From: Rhabdophis nuchalis
Lineage: Eukaryota > Chordata > Lepidosauria > Squamata > Natricidae
NCBI GenBank assembly: GCA_039707465.1
Contig: CM077643.1
Location: 67,582,605-67,646,604, forward strand
DNA: 64,000 nucleotides
Direction: 5' to 3'
The first letter of the stretch is position 1; each line of letters begins with the position of its first letter. Of this stretch, positions 44,071 through 53,876 are shown one piece after another. The notes under the pieces were generated by a model. It searched no databases. It worked only from the letters and a program-made list of their open reading frames with translations, and had not been told where the DNA came from. Both the position numbers and the translations under genes were made by a program.

Positions 44071-44202
44071 CAGGGGTTCCCAAATGTGGCAACTTTAAGA
44101 CTTGTGGACTTCAATTCCCAGAATTCTCCAGCCAGCTATGTCCACAAGCTATGCTGGCTGGAGAATTCTGGGAGTTGAAGTTCAAAGTCTTAAAGTTGCC
44201 AA
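44071..44202. mobile_element. palindromic hAT-like MITE, right end lost
   Basis: It starts CAGGGGTTCCCAAATG and folds through 'CCAGAATTCTCCAGCCAGC' / 'GCTGGCTGGAGAATTCTGG' up to 'AAAGTTGCCAAG', where the right terminus should follow but does not. Same family as 23450-23584. No target duplication can be seen. Confidence 0.75.
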
Positions 44203-44696
44203 GTAACTAAACAGCCTTCCGAAAGGGGGGGGGGGAAGGTTTTTTTTGTACTTTGCATATCTCCCCCAAACTGCTCTTTCTCCGTGAAAACATGGCCGTT
44301 TTTCTTCAAATAAAAAGCATGATTAGCCTTTGGGGGGCTTGCAGAGTGCTCCTGAGGGTGCGTGGTGGGGTGAAGAATGAGGAAAAAACCACCCCATTTA
44401 TCATGAAAACAGGCCATTTTGTGTCAAATAAATTGAATGCATAGCCCTATGGAGGCTTATAGAGTGCTGCTGGGGGCTGGTGGGGCAAAAAATGCCCCGA
44501 TTTAGGCTAATTTCTGCCCTCCCCAGCCCCCAGGAGCTCTCTGGAAGCCTCCATAAGGCTAGGCACAGCCATTTTGGTGAAGGGGGTGGGGTTTCAGGAG
44601 GCAAAAAATGCTGTATTCGATGTATAAGACACACCCAGATTTTCAGCCTCTTTTTAGAGGAAAAAAGGTGCGTCTTATACTCTTAAAAATACGGTA

Positions 44697-47494
44697 CTTA
44701 GGGAAAAAAAGTGCAGAGTTCCTGCTTCTACCTGCCCAAAAACTAAAATCTGAGATCATCAGGCAGTCTCTGTATAAGGACACTACCTGTACACTCTCCT
44801 CTTAATCTATCATAGATTGCAAGCTTTGTAAGCTTTTGATTCCAGTTTTAGTTTGGTTTTTAAATAAATAATATTGGTGCGCTCTGATCTCATGCGTATG
44901 ATATAAATCAACAGAAACAAAATAGCAAAATGGTGCTTAAATGTTTTCAGAGTGATCTCATGTAATTGAACCCATAATGAGAGAATGTCATCATCGTTTT
45001 TTTCATTATTTAATGTGACTAGGTACAATTATTTTCATGGACAGTTATCTCATGAAAAGAGATTATTTCATGAAGTAGAGATTACAAAAAAAGGAAAGAA
45101 ACTAAACAAGGCTGCTAATAATGTGCAAAAAAACTGGCAATTTTAACTAAACTAAACATGGTAAATATCTGGTATTTCCTGTATATGTAAGCAAGCTAAA
45201 TTCAATTTAATGCCAATAATTCATATAGGGTGCTACTTCTATTACATTTGAGGTCTATATATTATAGTATTGTGATATTAATCAGATACACACAGTATTA
45301 GAATGTGTAGTTGTACTACATGGATGGAGCAACTAGTAAATGCTCTGGCCCCTTATCGATGAACTCCAAGCAAAATAAAGTATACATTATATTTTTTTAA
45401 CATGTACACACAGATATGCACACATACTTGAATTCAGCTTTTTGTGTGGAAATTGCCATGCACACTCAGTGATTGTCAGCATAAAGTACACAAGTCATGT
45501 GTTAAATCTATAGACTTGTACATCTTATTAAACAAATGAATATTAAACTTTCATAGATGTGTTCAGCATCATTAAATATGCACATTAGCGGCATATTTCC
45601 ACTATGCTGACCAGCTAAAAGGTTAATGATGTTGGTGATCATTAAGTAATCATCCGTACCTTTTAATATTGTAGCGTTCATGAACAGGAGTTTGAAACAT
45701 TCCTTACCCTCAGTTTAATTTGAACGTAGTTCAGAATAACATTCAGAGATACATTTTACCAAATTTTCTTTCATACACAGACATACACAAACAATAATAC
45801 TTGACTATGGTAGAGTTGAAGGCTTGATGAGATAGAACTGTCTTCAAAGATCTTTCAAATGCAATAATGGCGCGAAAGTTTGTGAACTTCCAAACTGCCT
45901 ATGTATGTATGGGTGGGAGGCAAAGTACATTAAGGTCCTTCTGATTTTAAACACAGGGAGACTCTTAGTAGGTTTTCTCAAGACGTAATACCACATAGAC
46001 AGACATAATTGTGGCAAGATGACTCTTGATGTACCCCAGAGCTACATTACATACATTATAATCAGTACAACAACTTCAGGAAAGATGCTTCCCTAAATTT
46101 TCAGGAGTGACCAGCTAGTAATCTCACAATCACATTTTAGACCAGTTATTGCTTCCAGGTCATCTTCAAATGCTTTGTGATGTACATATAATTCAACTGG
46201 TGACCAGTTGGTGGTGACCAAGGCAAGAGCTATTGATACCGGGTATTTTGGTCTAGATAATATGTATGCCAAAACAAGGATTGGCAAAGTCCTTCTCCCA
46301 GCTCCCAGCTCCACTTGCTCTTAAAACAGTAGTTGTGAGTACAAGAGGATCCTCAAGCCATGCACAAACTATGAGGGAAGTGTGACCCAGAGTAACTACT
46401 AAGAATTATATATCTGAATATTCATTGATACATTGTATATCAGTCTTGGATAAATTTAAGATTGAGCTTATTTTGCCCCATCCACACCTCCAAAGTTTTC
46501 AGGTACTGGATCAAGTTTTCTATGGTCTCTTTGGCTGGCCCAGGTGGTCATCTATAGCTAAGCATCATATTAGTATACTAGTGACAGCTCACCCTGAAAG
46601 CTCACCTGAATGTCTTCCGCAGTGGCTTTACAGAGATGGTAAAATTAATGGGAGAAAGCTCTCAGGCCTGAGCTAATCCACATTGGAATAATCAAACTCT
46701 TGAATGCTGTTTCCCCATGCCTTTAAACTGTAATTAAATCATACAAGTTCAGTTTGTGATTATTGTGAATATTTGAACTTTTTCAACATTTATTTAAACT
46801 ATTACTTTGGGAGAAAGAACCTGGTTCCATAGGTACAAATTTATGTCTGCATTAAAAAGAGTTGCTTGCAAATAAAGTCTTGCTTTGGAACAGTGCAATG
46901 CTTCTGAGCATGATGGCACAAGCCCTAGAAATACATTGTAGGTTTGTGTAATACACACTTCCACTTTATTTCTTAGTCTTAGATATATACCAGAGATTAT
47001 TTTTTTCTACTTTGAATGAATGACATTAAACCCTAAGCATCCCAATACCACAATTAAAATGTGCTTTGAGACATATTTTCTTAATATTTCAATGATTGTG
47101 GAAAGAGAATGAGTATCATCAATTTCCTAGGCACATAATCAATGCAGGTACATGGTGAACAGTCTTCCTTTGAGATTTAGTCTACAACAAGTTGAAGATG
47201 CTGTAATTCCCTTGGCAAATATTTGATAAAGATTAGAAATGTTTGGGCAGTGATAACTAACCCCTTTAAAAATCAAACAGAGTTCATTTGTTTTGCATTT
47301 AATGCTTAAACTGCAAAGTAGCTGCTAAATTTGATAGAGGATGTAAAGCAGCTGCAAAGCATGGAGATGAAGTTCAAAGAGAAAACATGAGAAAAATACC
47401 TCTCAGAAGGCCTCTAAAGCTTATGCCATCGCTGTGACAATTTCCTACCCTTTTTCATCAATATGTATACTTTATTGCAGAATATTCTGTATCA
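44697..47494. other. no recognised feature
   Basis: About 2.8 kb of AT-rich, apparently unique DNA. Sequence at 46080-46680 is richer in G+C and could be an old retroelement, but I could not match it to a family. Confidence 0.5.
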
Positions 47495-47716
47495 GGAGCT
47501 TCTATTTTGATCCCAGTGCTCTTCAATATCTTCATATATGATCTAGATGAGATGATAGAAAGCAACTCATCAAATTTATAGATGATACGAAACCGTGGGA
47601 AATAACAAACACTTTAGAAGACTTAAGATACAAAGGCAAACTTGAATACTGGGCCCTACCCAACAAGATGTAATTTAGTGGTAAGAAAATTAAGAATCAT
47701 ACATACAGACAAGAAA

Positions 47717-48598
47717 AATCAAATTTGATTTGATTTCGTTTCAGCCAGATTATTCCAACTCTGGCCATTGGGGGCGAAACACCAGCCCCCGTGGAGAGAG
47801 CACGCAATTTGGGTGTCCTCCTGGACTCTCGGCTGACCATGGAAGACCATGTGGAGGCCGTGACCAGGGGGGTGTTTCATCAGGTACGCCTGATGCGCCA
47901 ATTGCGTCCCTTACTGGACCGGGGAGCCTTACGCACAGTCACCCAAGCACTTGTCACATCTCGACTTGACTACTGCAATGCTCTCTACATGGGGCTTCCC
48001 TTGAGGTGCACCCGAAGACTACAGTTAGTCCAGAATGCGGCCGCACGGATAATTACGGGAGCGCCCAAACACTCCCATATAACACCTGTCCTACGCGAGC
48101 TCCACTGGCTTCCTGCGATCTTTCGGGTGCGCTTCAAGGTCCTAACGACCATCTTCAAAGCGCTCCATGGCTCGGGACCTAGCTATATGCAAGACCACCT
48201 CATGCCCCATACATCCCTGGGACCGACACGCTCCCACAGAGAGGGTCTCCTCAGGGTGCCGTCGATCGGGCAATGTTGACTGACGGCACCCAGGGGGAGA
48301 GCCTTCTCTGTGGCAGGACCAGCCCTGTGGAACGACCTACCTCCTGAAATCCGCACCATTCCTGACCGCCTCTTTCGCAAATGTCTTAAGACTCACCTCT
48401 TCCAACTAGCCGGCCTTGCGTAACCCCAACACTACCAGTTGTAAATGGGGATTTAAAATGGTTATAACACAGGTACCTAATATCTCTGTATTTTGTATAT
48501 ATTGATTTAATTCTATGTTCGCCGCCCCGAGTCCCTTTGTGGTGAGATGGGAGCGGGTAATAAATATGAAAAATAAATAAATAAATAAATAAATGGAC
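47717..48598 (+). mobile_element. L2-like LINE inserted in CR1
   Basis: 5' truncated at the 'PTLAIGG' region (about 47735). It runs through the C-terminal domain to the UTR 'GCCGCCCCGAGTCCC' and 'GGGAGCGGGTAATAAATATG', and ends in (AAAT)n at 48567-48595. The CR1 reading resumes immediately after. Confidence 0.85.
47735..48421 (+). pseudogene. L2-like ORF2 C-terminal domain with premature stop
   Basis: The frame from 47791 to 48279 encodes [52 protein letters not shown] and [11 protein letters not shown]. It then ends at TGA (48277-48279), where the family normally has CRLATPRGRAF. Past the stop, [18 protein letters not shown] can still be read to about 48421. The catalytic palm is entirely missing. 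The ATG at 47791 is internal. Confidence 0.82.
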
Positions 48599-48776
48599 AG
48601 GTATAGAATGGATGGTACCTGACTCAACAGTAGTAACTGTGAAAGAAATCCATGTGTTCTAATAGACCACCAATTACTGTAAGTATGAGACAATAATGTG
48701 CTATAGCTGTAGCTGACCAAAAAGCCAAAGCAGTCCTAGGCTGCATTAACAGAGTGATAGTTCAAAGCTCATAGGA

Positions 48777-49120
48777 TGTGGTGGCTCAGCTGAGCTTGTT
48801 GATCAGAATGGTCAGCAGTTCGGTCGTTCGCATCTTTAGCGTTGCATAATGTAGTGAGCACCCATTACTTGTCTCAGCTTCTGCAAACCTAGCAGTTAAA
48901 AAGCACACAAAAATGCAAGTAGAAAAATAGAGACCATCTTTGGTGGGAAGGTAACAGCGTTCTGTGCGCCTTTGGCATTTAGTCATGCTGGCTACATGAT
49001 TATGGAGACGTCTTTGGACAGTGCTGGCTCTTCAGCTTTGAAACAGAGATGAGCACCACCCCCCAGAGTCGGGAACAACTAGCATATATGTGTGAGGGGA
49101 ACCTTTACCTAGTTTCATGA
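48777..49120 (+). mobile_element. tRNA-derived SINE ('GGTAACAGCG' family), full length
   Basis: The head 'GTGGTGGCTCAGCTGAGC' (A box) and GGTCGTTCGCATC (B box) precede the body 'GGTGGGAAGGTAACAGCG' and the end 'AGAGTCGGGAACAACTAGC', 'GAGGGGAACCTTTACC'. About 340 bp. It lies directly after the CR1 segment ending at 48776. It is more complete than the copy at 16433. Confidence 0.82.
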
Positions 49121-49260
49121 TCATGTATATATATAGACTGTATATATATATAGACTTCTCTTTGTTAGAATACACACACACACACACACACACATGTTAG
49201 TTTTATGAGCTGATCAATAAATAAATCAGAGAGACTATTGATCAGCTCATAAAACTAACA

Positions 49261-49605
49261 CACATATCTAAAAAAATTACACAACGTAATTCTTGGCTTG
49301 CTGTCTAGATGGTCTCTGGTGATGAGCCAAAAGGCAGGAAAGGAAACAGTATGTCTCCTCCCTTAATTGGGGCCTAATAACAGGTTGTTGTGAAACAATT
49401 ACCTATACTAATATACCCTGTCTCAGCTGATGCAATAAGGGGAACCGGCTTGGCTTAAGTGCTGGGCTCCTTGCCTGGCATGCAACACAGCCCCGGTTCG
49501 AATCCCAGTAAAGGGTATGGCCAGCTGACGAGAGCTAATAAGCTAGAAATAGATCTATCCTGGTCTCTCTCTAATTTAATGTATTGATCAGCTCATAAAA
49601 CTAAC
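49261..49605 (+). mobile_element. tRNA-related SINE with upstream module, unit 1
   Basis: The upstream module 'TTGGCTTGCTGTCTAGATGG' ... 'CCCTTAATTGGGGCC' leads into GGGAACCGGCTTGGCTTAAG (A-box region) and a perfect B box GGTTCGAATCCC. It continues 'GGTATGGCCAGCTGACGAG' and 'AAATAGATCTATCCTGG', ending 'GATCAGCTCATAAAACTAAC'. The B box is consensus-perfect. Confidence 0.8.
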
Positions 49606-49940
49606 ATATATATATGTTAGTTTTATGAGCTGATCTCATAAAGGATAGATCTATTTCTAGCTTATTAGCTCTCATCAGCTGGCCATACCCTTTACTGGGA
49701 TTCGAACGGGGCTGTGTTGCATGCCAGGCAAGGAGCCCAGCACTTAAACCAAGCCGGTTCCCCTTATTGCATCAGCTGAGACAGGGTATATTAGTATAGG
49801 TAATTGTTTCCAACAACCTGTTATTAGGCCCCAATTAAGGGAGGAGACATACTGTTTCCTTTCCTGCCTTTCGGCTCATCACCAGAGACCATCTAGACAG
49901 CAAGCCAAGAATTACGTTGTGTACTTTTTTTAGATATGTG
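49606..49940 (-). mobile_element. tRNA-related SINE, unit 2 (inverted copy of unit 1)
   Basis: Nearly exact reverse complement of unit 1, including the B box (with one deleted base, GATTCGAACGGG on the plus strand) and the upstream module. The head-to-head arrangement shares the TA-rich junction near 49605. Confidence 0.8.
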
Positions 49941-50056
49941 TGTTAGTTTTATGAGCTGATCAATAAATTAAATTAGAGAGAGACCAGGATAGATCTATTT
50001 CGAGCTTATTAGCTCTCATCAGCTGGCCATACCCTTTACTGGGATTCGAACCGGGG

Positions 50057-50060
<4 letters not shown>
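49941..50060 (-). mobile_element. tRNA-related SINE, unit 3 (partial)
   Basis: It holds the tail phrase, 'GATAGATCTATTTCGAGC', 'GGCCATACCCTTTACTGGG' and the B box GATTCGAACCGG, then breaks off at 'GGGGCTGTG' into (TA)n at 50061-50101. The head and upstream module are missing. Confidence 0.75.
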
Positions 50061-50101
<41 letters not shown>

Positions 50102-50105
<4 letters not shown>

Positions 50106-50210
50106 AGTTTTATGAGCTGATCAATAAATAAATCAGAAAGACTAGTATAGATCTATTTCGAGCTTTTTAGCTCTCATCAGCTAGCCCTACTCTTACTGGA
50201 ATTCGAACCG
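50102..50210 (-). mobile_element. tRNA-related SINE, unit 4 (partial)
   Basis: Same layout as unit 3: tail phrase, 'ATAGATCTATTTCGAGC', 'CTCTTACTGGAATTCGAACC'. It then jumps directly to the upstream module of unit 5 in the opposite orientation. Confidence 0.75.
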
Positions 50211-50559
50211 TGATGAGCCAAAAGGCAGAAAAGGAAACAGTATGTCTCCTCCCTTAATTGGGGCCCTAACAGGGTATTGTGTGTGTGTGTGTGTGTGTGT
50301 GTGTATACTTGTGTCACAACACCCTGGTAAGCCCCAATTAAGGGAGGAAGCATGTTGTGACACAAGCATATACTTATTTCCCCTGTCTCAGCTGATAAGG
50401 AGGAGAACCTGGTGGCTTAGTGGCAAAAACATCTGCCTAATATGTAATACAGCCCCGGTTCAAATCCCAGTAAGGGTATGGCTAGCTGATGAGAGCTAAA
50501 ATGCTCGAAATAGATCTATCCTAGTCTCCCTTATTTATTTATTTATCAGCTCAAAAACC

Positions 50560-50590
<31 letters not shown>

Positions 50591-50630
50591 CATACATACA
50601 TACATACATACGTACGTACATACATACATA
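50211..50630 (+). mobile_element. tRNA-related SINE, unit 5, with internal (TG)n
   Basis: The upstream module 'TGATGAGCCAAAAGGCAG' ... 'CCCTTAATTGGGGCCC' is followed by (TG)n at 50277-50304 and by an inverted echo 'GCCCCAATTAAGGGAGG'. Then come A box (GGTGGCTTAGTGGC) and B box (GGTTCAAATCCC), both close to Pol III consensus, 'GGTATGGCTAGCTGATGAG', and a (TACA)n tail to 50625. More diverged from units 1-4. Confidence 0.75.
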
Positions 50631-50975
50631 GTCTAACAAAGAGAAGGGCTAGGTGTGATATAATACCAATCTTCCATTACTTGTGGAGCTGTCACAGAGA
50701 AGATGGATCAACCTATTCTCCAAAGCACCTGATGGTAGGACAAAAAGTAACAGATGGAAGATCATTAAAGAGAGAAGCAACCTAGAACTAGGGAGAAATT
50801 TCCTGACCATGAGAACAATTAATTGGTGGAATGGCTTGCCTTCAGAAGTTGTGGGTGCTCAATCAATGGAGGTTTTTAAGAAGAGATTGGACTGATAGTT
50901 GTCTAGAATCCTTGAATGGGCAGTTGAACAGGAAGACCTCAAAGATCCCTTCCAACAATGTTATTCTATGTTTTA
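50631..50975 (+). mobile_element. CR1 LINE 3' portion
   Basis: It starts at 'CTAACAAAGAGAAGGGCTAG' (the S-L-TKRRTRG region of CR1). It encodes LFSKAPDGRTK, WKIIKERSNLELGRNFLT, WWNGLPSEVV and MEVFKKRLD, ending at TGA (50893-50895), followed by a worn CR1 UTR 'GATCCCTTCCAACAATG' and 'TTATTCTATG'. It may be the 3' half of the same CR1 that begins at 47495, since the orientation is the same and the order is consistent. Confidence 0.8.
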
Positions 50976-51054
50976 TGTTCTAGTTTGATCCCCTCAGAAG
51001 AATGGTTCAAAACCTAGAATGGCCACAGAAAAGGATACAGCTCTACATCAAATA

Positions 51055-51985
51055 CAGTGTAATCAGAAAGTATTCAGACCTCCTTCAAAATTCATTTTGT
51101 GAATTTTGTTATGCCAAAGCCATATTCTACAGTTGTTGAAATTCTTTTTTCTTCATTAATTTACACTCACTAGTCCATAATGACAAGTGAAAACAGAATT
51201 TTAGAAATGTCTGTAAATTTATTAAGAAAAGAAAGAAACTGAAATATCACATTGGTATAAGTATTCAGACAGTTCATTCGGTACTTTGTTGAAACACCTT
51301 TGACAGCAATTACAGCCTTGAGTCTTTGGATATGACACACAAGTTTTGCACACTTCAATGGGGGGATTTTCCTCCCATTCTTCCTTGCAAATCATCTCAA
51401 AAGCTCAGTTTGGTTGGATGGCAACTGTTGGTGGACAGCCATTGTTAGGTCCCTCCAGAGATGTTCAATAGGATCCAAGTCAGGGCTCTGGCTAGGCCAC
51501 TCTAGGACATTCACAGAGTTGTCCTTAATCCACTCCTGTGTTGTCTTGGCTGTGTGCTTAGGATCGTTGTCATGTTGGAAAGTGAACCTTTGCCCAGTCT
51601 GATGTGCTGAGCACTATGGAACAGGTTTTCATTGAGACTATCCCTGTACTTTGCTCCATTTAGCTTTACCTCAACCCTAACCAGTCTCCCAGTCCCTGCT
51701 GCTGAAAAACATCTCCACAGCATGATGCTGCTACCTTCATGCTTCGCTGTTGGATAATATTTGACAGGTGATAAGCGATGCTGGTTTCTTCCAGACATAA
51801 CGTTTAGAATTGAGGTCAAACAACTCAATCTTGCTTTCATCAGACCAGAGAATCTTGTTTGTCACAGTCTGAGAGTTGTTCAGGTACTTTTTTTTTCTTC
51901 AAATTCCAAGCAGGCTTTCATGCGTTGTGCATCGAGGACAGACTTCCATTTAGCCACTCCGCCATAAAGCCCAGATTGGTGAAAG
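51055..51985 (-). mobile_element. Tc1-like DNA transposon, one end lost
   Basis: The low-coordinate end reads TA-CAGTG then AATCAGAAAGTATTCAGACC, the type of terminal repeat found in fish-type Tc1 elements ('AAAGTATTCAGAC'). The transposase lies on the minus strand. The other terminus and the DNA-binding N-terminus are absent: similarity stops near 51985 ('CATAAAGCCCAGATTGGTG'). The TA next to the terminus fits Tc1/mariner target choice. Confidence 0.85.
51256..51860 (-). pseudogene. Tc1-like transposase, catalytic domain, frameshifted
   Basis: Read in three frames on the minus strand. KILWSDESKIELF (first catalytic Asp, near 51841) comes first. After a shift, LWRCFSAAGTGRLVRVE and KLNGAKYRDSLNENL follow (51511-51840 frame). 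After a further shift near 51590, [19 protein letters not shown] and, 34 residues after the Asp of QHD, the Glu of DPIEHLW (51456-51478). This is the DD34E spacing of Tc1 enzymes, which cut and paste DNA at TA sites. A stop follows soon after (TELLR then TGA). All three catalytic residues are still written in the DNA, but the frame is broken at least twice. Confidence 0.85.
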
Positions 51986-52789
51986 GCTTATAATAAGTTC
52001 CAGTCAATAATCTGACAGGATCAATTGAATTTCAGAACAGGCTTTAAGCATACAATGACATGTGTTATAGTGGTCAGATGTGATGCAATTTAATCATAGA
52101 TATGCAAATTCACCCATTCAACACTGACACTTGACAATCAAATTAAGGGCTGAATGCAAATATATATTCAAATTGAAAATTGAGTATTCTAACTCTGTAC
52201 AAGTAAGCTTTGATTCACAGAAATCAGCCAAGATGAATAGTGGCAATCCCCTAGGTGAGATTTTTCCTTTGAATTTACAAAGGCTGCAAAAGTATTGCAG
52301 ATGCTCTTTGTCATATTTGGCTGGTAGTAAGCTTTAATTTCCTTGCCACCCAAGTTACTATTGATATCAGGCACTGATTGGGGGGAGGGCAGCTTAGCTT
52401 TATCCGTATAGGAAGAAAAGAGTTGAGCATCTCTAACTTTCTGGTTTTACTAAACCGCACATGCAAATAGTTTCCTGTATGTGTTAAAAATAGAAGCTTT
52501 CTTTAAAGGATAAGCTTAAAGATGTACTATCTTCTGATAACAAACCTCCAAGAAGGGTTGCATTACTATAAAACGAGGCCTCTAGGCTTTCTTGCCTAAC
52601 ACTCAGAATGATATAATAACTAAAGGTAAAGAAATGTATAGTAAGTCATTGAAATCCAGCAGCATCAAGTGAAATATATTCATCTATTTATTGCCTGGTG
52701 TAGACTGGATTGAGAAGATTGAAATAATCCACTTCTTTAATTAAGGATGAAACCAGAATGCAATGCAATTCTTGTTATCTTGAACTCCC
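51986..52789. other. no recognised feature
   Basis: AT-rich sequence. No gene found. Confidence 0.5.
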
Positions 52790-53190
52790 TGTATTTGAAC
52801 GGTTGCAGGAACTGGGTATGTCTAGTTTAACGAAAAGAAGGACTAGGGGAGACATAATAGTAGTCTTCCAGTATCTCAGAGGCTGCCGTAAAGAAGAGGG
52901 AGTCAAACTATTTTCCAAAGCACCTGAGGGCAGAACAAGAAACAATGGGTGGAAACTAATCAAGGAAAGAAGCAACTTAGAACTGAGGAGAAATTTCCTG
53001 ACAGTTAGAACAATTAACCAGTGGAACAGCTTGACTCCAGAAGTTGTGAATGCCCCAATTCTGGAAGTCTTCAAGAAGATGTTGGATAGCCATTTGACTG
53101 AAATGGTATAGGGTTTCCTGCCGACGCAGGGGGTTGGACTAGAAGACCTCCAAGGTCCCTTCCAACTCTGCTATTGTATTGTATTGAAAT
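52790..53190 (+). mobile_element. CR1 LINE 3' portion with intact ORF2 C-terminus
   Basis: The frame to 53111 encodes LQELGMSSLTKRRTRGD, VFQYLRGC, LFSKAPEGRTRNNGW, IKERSNLELRRNFLT, NQWNSLTPEVV and LEVFKKMLDSHL, then TAG. The UTR 'GGGGGTTGGACTAGAAGACC' and 'CCAACTCTGCTATTGTATTG' completes it. The best-preserved CR1 piece in the window, but without catalytic domains. Confidence 0.93.
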
Positions 53191-53353
53191 ACCACCATTC
53201 ATTACAGCATTTACCAATAAATAGGGTATGAAAAATTAACCATTATCTATGAGAAATTATCCAATATGATGAAGAAAAAGAAAAAGAAAAGTTTTACTTC
53301 GATCTCTTTTGTACCTTCTTAGAGAAAATAACATTTGTTTTGCAGCATTACTT

Positions 53354-53489
53354 ATTCGGGCGAACTGGTAGTAGCAGTAGCAGGAGGCTCCGGCCACTCG
53401 CCTGGATGCTTCCATGCATGTGCAGAAGCATCACATGTGTGTACGCGCACCGAGAAATGTAGTAAAAATATCAGCAATCCACCACTGCT
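53354..53489. mobile_element. hAT-type MITE, GTGGGAT family, left end lost
   Basis: The right terminus 'CAGCAATCCACCACTG' is clear, and the body 'GCAGGAGGCTCCGGCC' and 'GCATGTGCAGAAGCATC' resembles 22490-22645. The left side begins at 'CGGGCGAACTGGTAGTAGC', inside the family sequence, so the left terminus and target duplication are missing. Confidence 0.7.
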
Positions 53490-53710
53490 AGGAACCAATG
53501 AGTGTGTTTAAAAAATGAGATAGAAAAAAAAATCAAACATGCATATGGTAGGTTTCATCTCTTCAAGGGTACTTTCATAACCTTATGTTGTAAATTTTGA
53601 GAAGTATTCATTACAACGCAAACCCCCACACTCACTTTCACTGTTGGTGTTATCTGTGATATTACCTTGTATAATGAAATGTCTGCAAACCAGCAAGCTC
53701 AGAGAGCATC

Positions 53711-53876
<166 letters not shown>

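Larger units (their letters stand above)
43495..44696. mobile_element. DNA element with ~30-bp inverted termini ('ATAAGACGCACC')
   Basis: The left end TACCATATTTTCCAGAATAT, continued by AAGACGCACC, is the near-complement of the right end GGTGCGTCTTATACTC, continued by TTAAAAATACGGTA. A second 'GATGTATAAGACACACCC' sits at 44619-44636 near the right end. The flanking TA on both sides could be a 2-bp duplication. The interior has no transposase. It holds a 390-bp microsatellite and a palindromic MITE. GC-rich 'CCCTCCCCAGCCCCC' blocks suggest further internal repeats. Confidence 0.6.
47495..48776 (+). mobile_element. CR1 LINE split by an L2-like LINE
   Basis: 47495-47716 encodes VLFNIFIYDLDE and, after a one-base shift, FIDDTK (47575-47592), the CR1 form of the catalytic FADD block. 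The continuation appears after the L2-like insertion. From about 48599, 'ACAGGTATAGAATGGATGG' begins the next CR1 segment, and QxCAIAVADQKAKAVLGC then INR (48691-48756) matches the CR1 block 'QQCA.A..KKANAVLGCINR'. The L2-like element therefore inserted into CR1. Confidence 0.75.
49195..50625. repeat. head-to-head SINE cluster forming a giant palindrome
   Basis: At least five units of one tRNA-related SINE occur in alternating orientation. The main palindrome has arms 49239-49605 and 49606-49963, almost identical, centred on TAACATATATATATGTTA. The terminal phrase 'GTTAGTTTTATGAGCTGATC' recurs at least six times in both orientations. (TA)n, (TG)n and (TACA)n tracts punctuate the units. Short inverted pieces of CR1 (CTTCTCTTTGTTAG at 49155, CTAACAAAGAGAAG at 50631) bracket the cluster. 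Confidence 0.88.

Noticed and set aside
49490..49510. Perfect B box suggesting a tRNA gene
   Set aside because: No cloverleaf can be completed around it, and the same sequence recurs in five units with a common non-tRNA body, so it is a SINE head.
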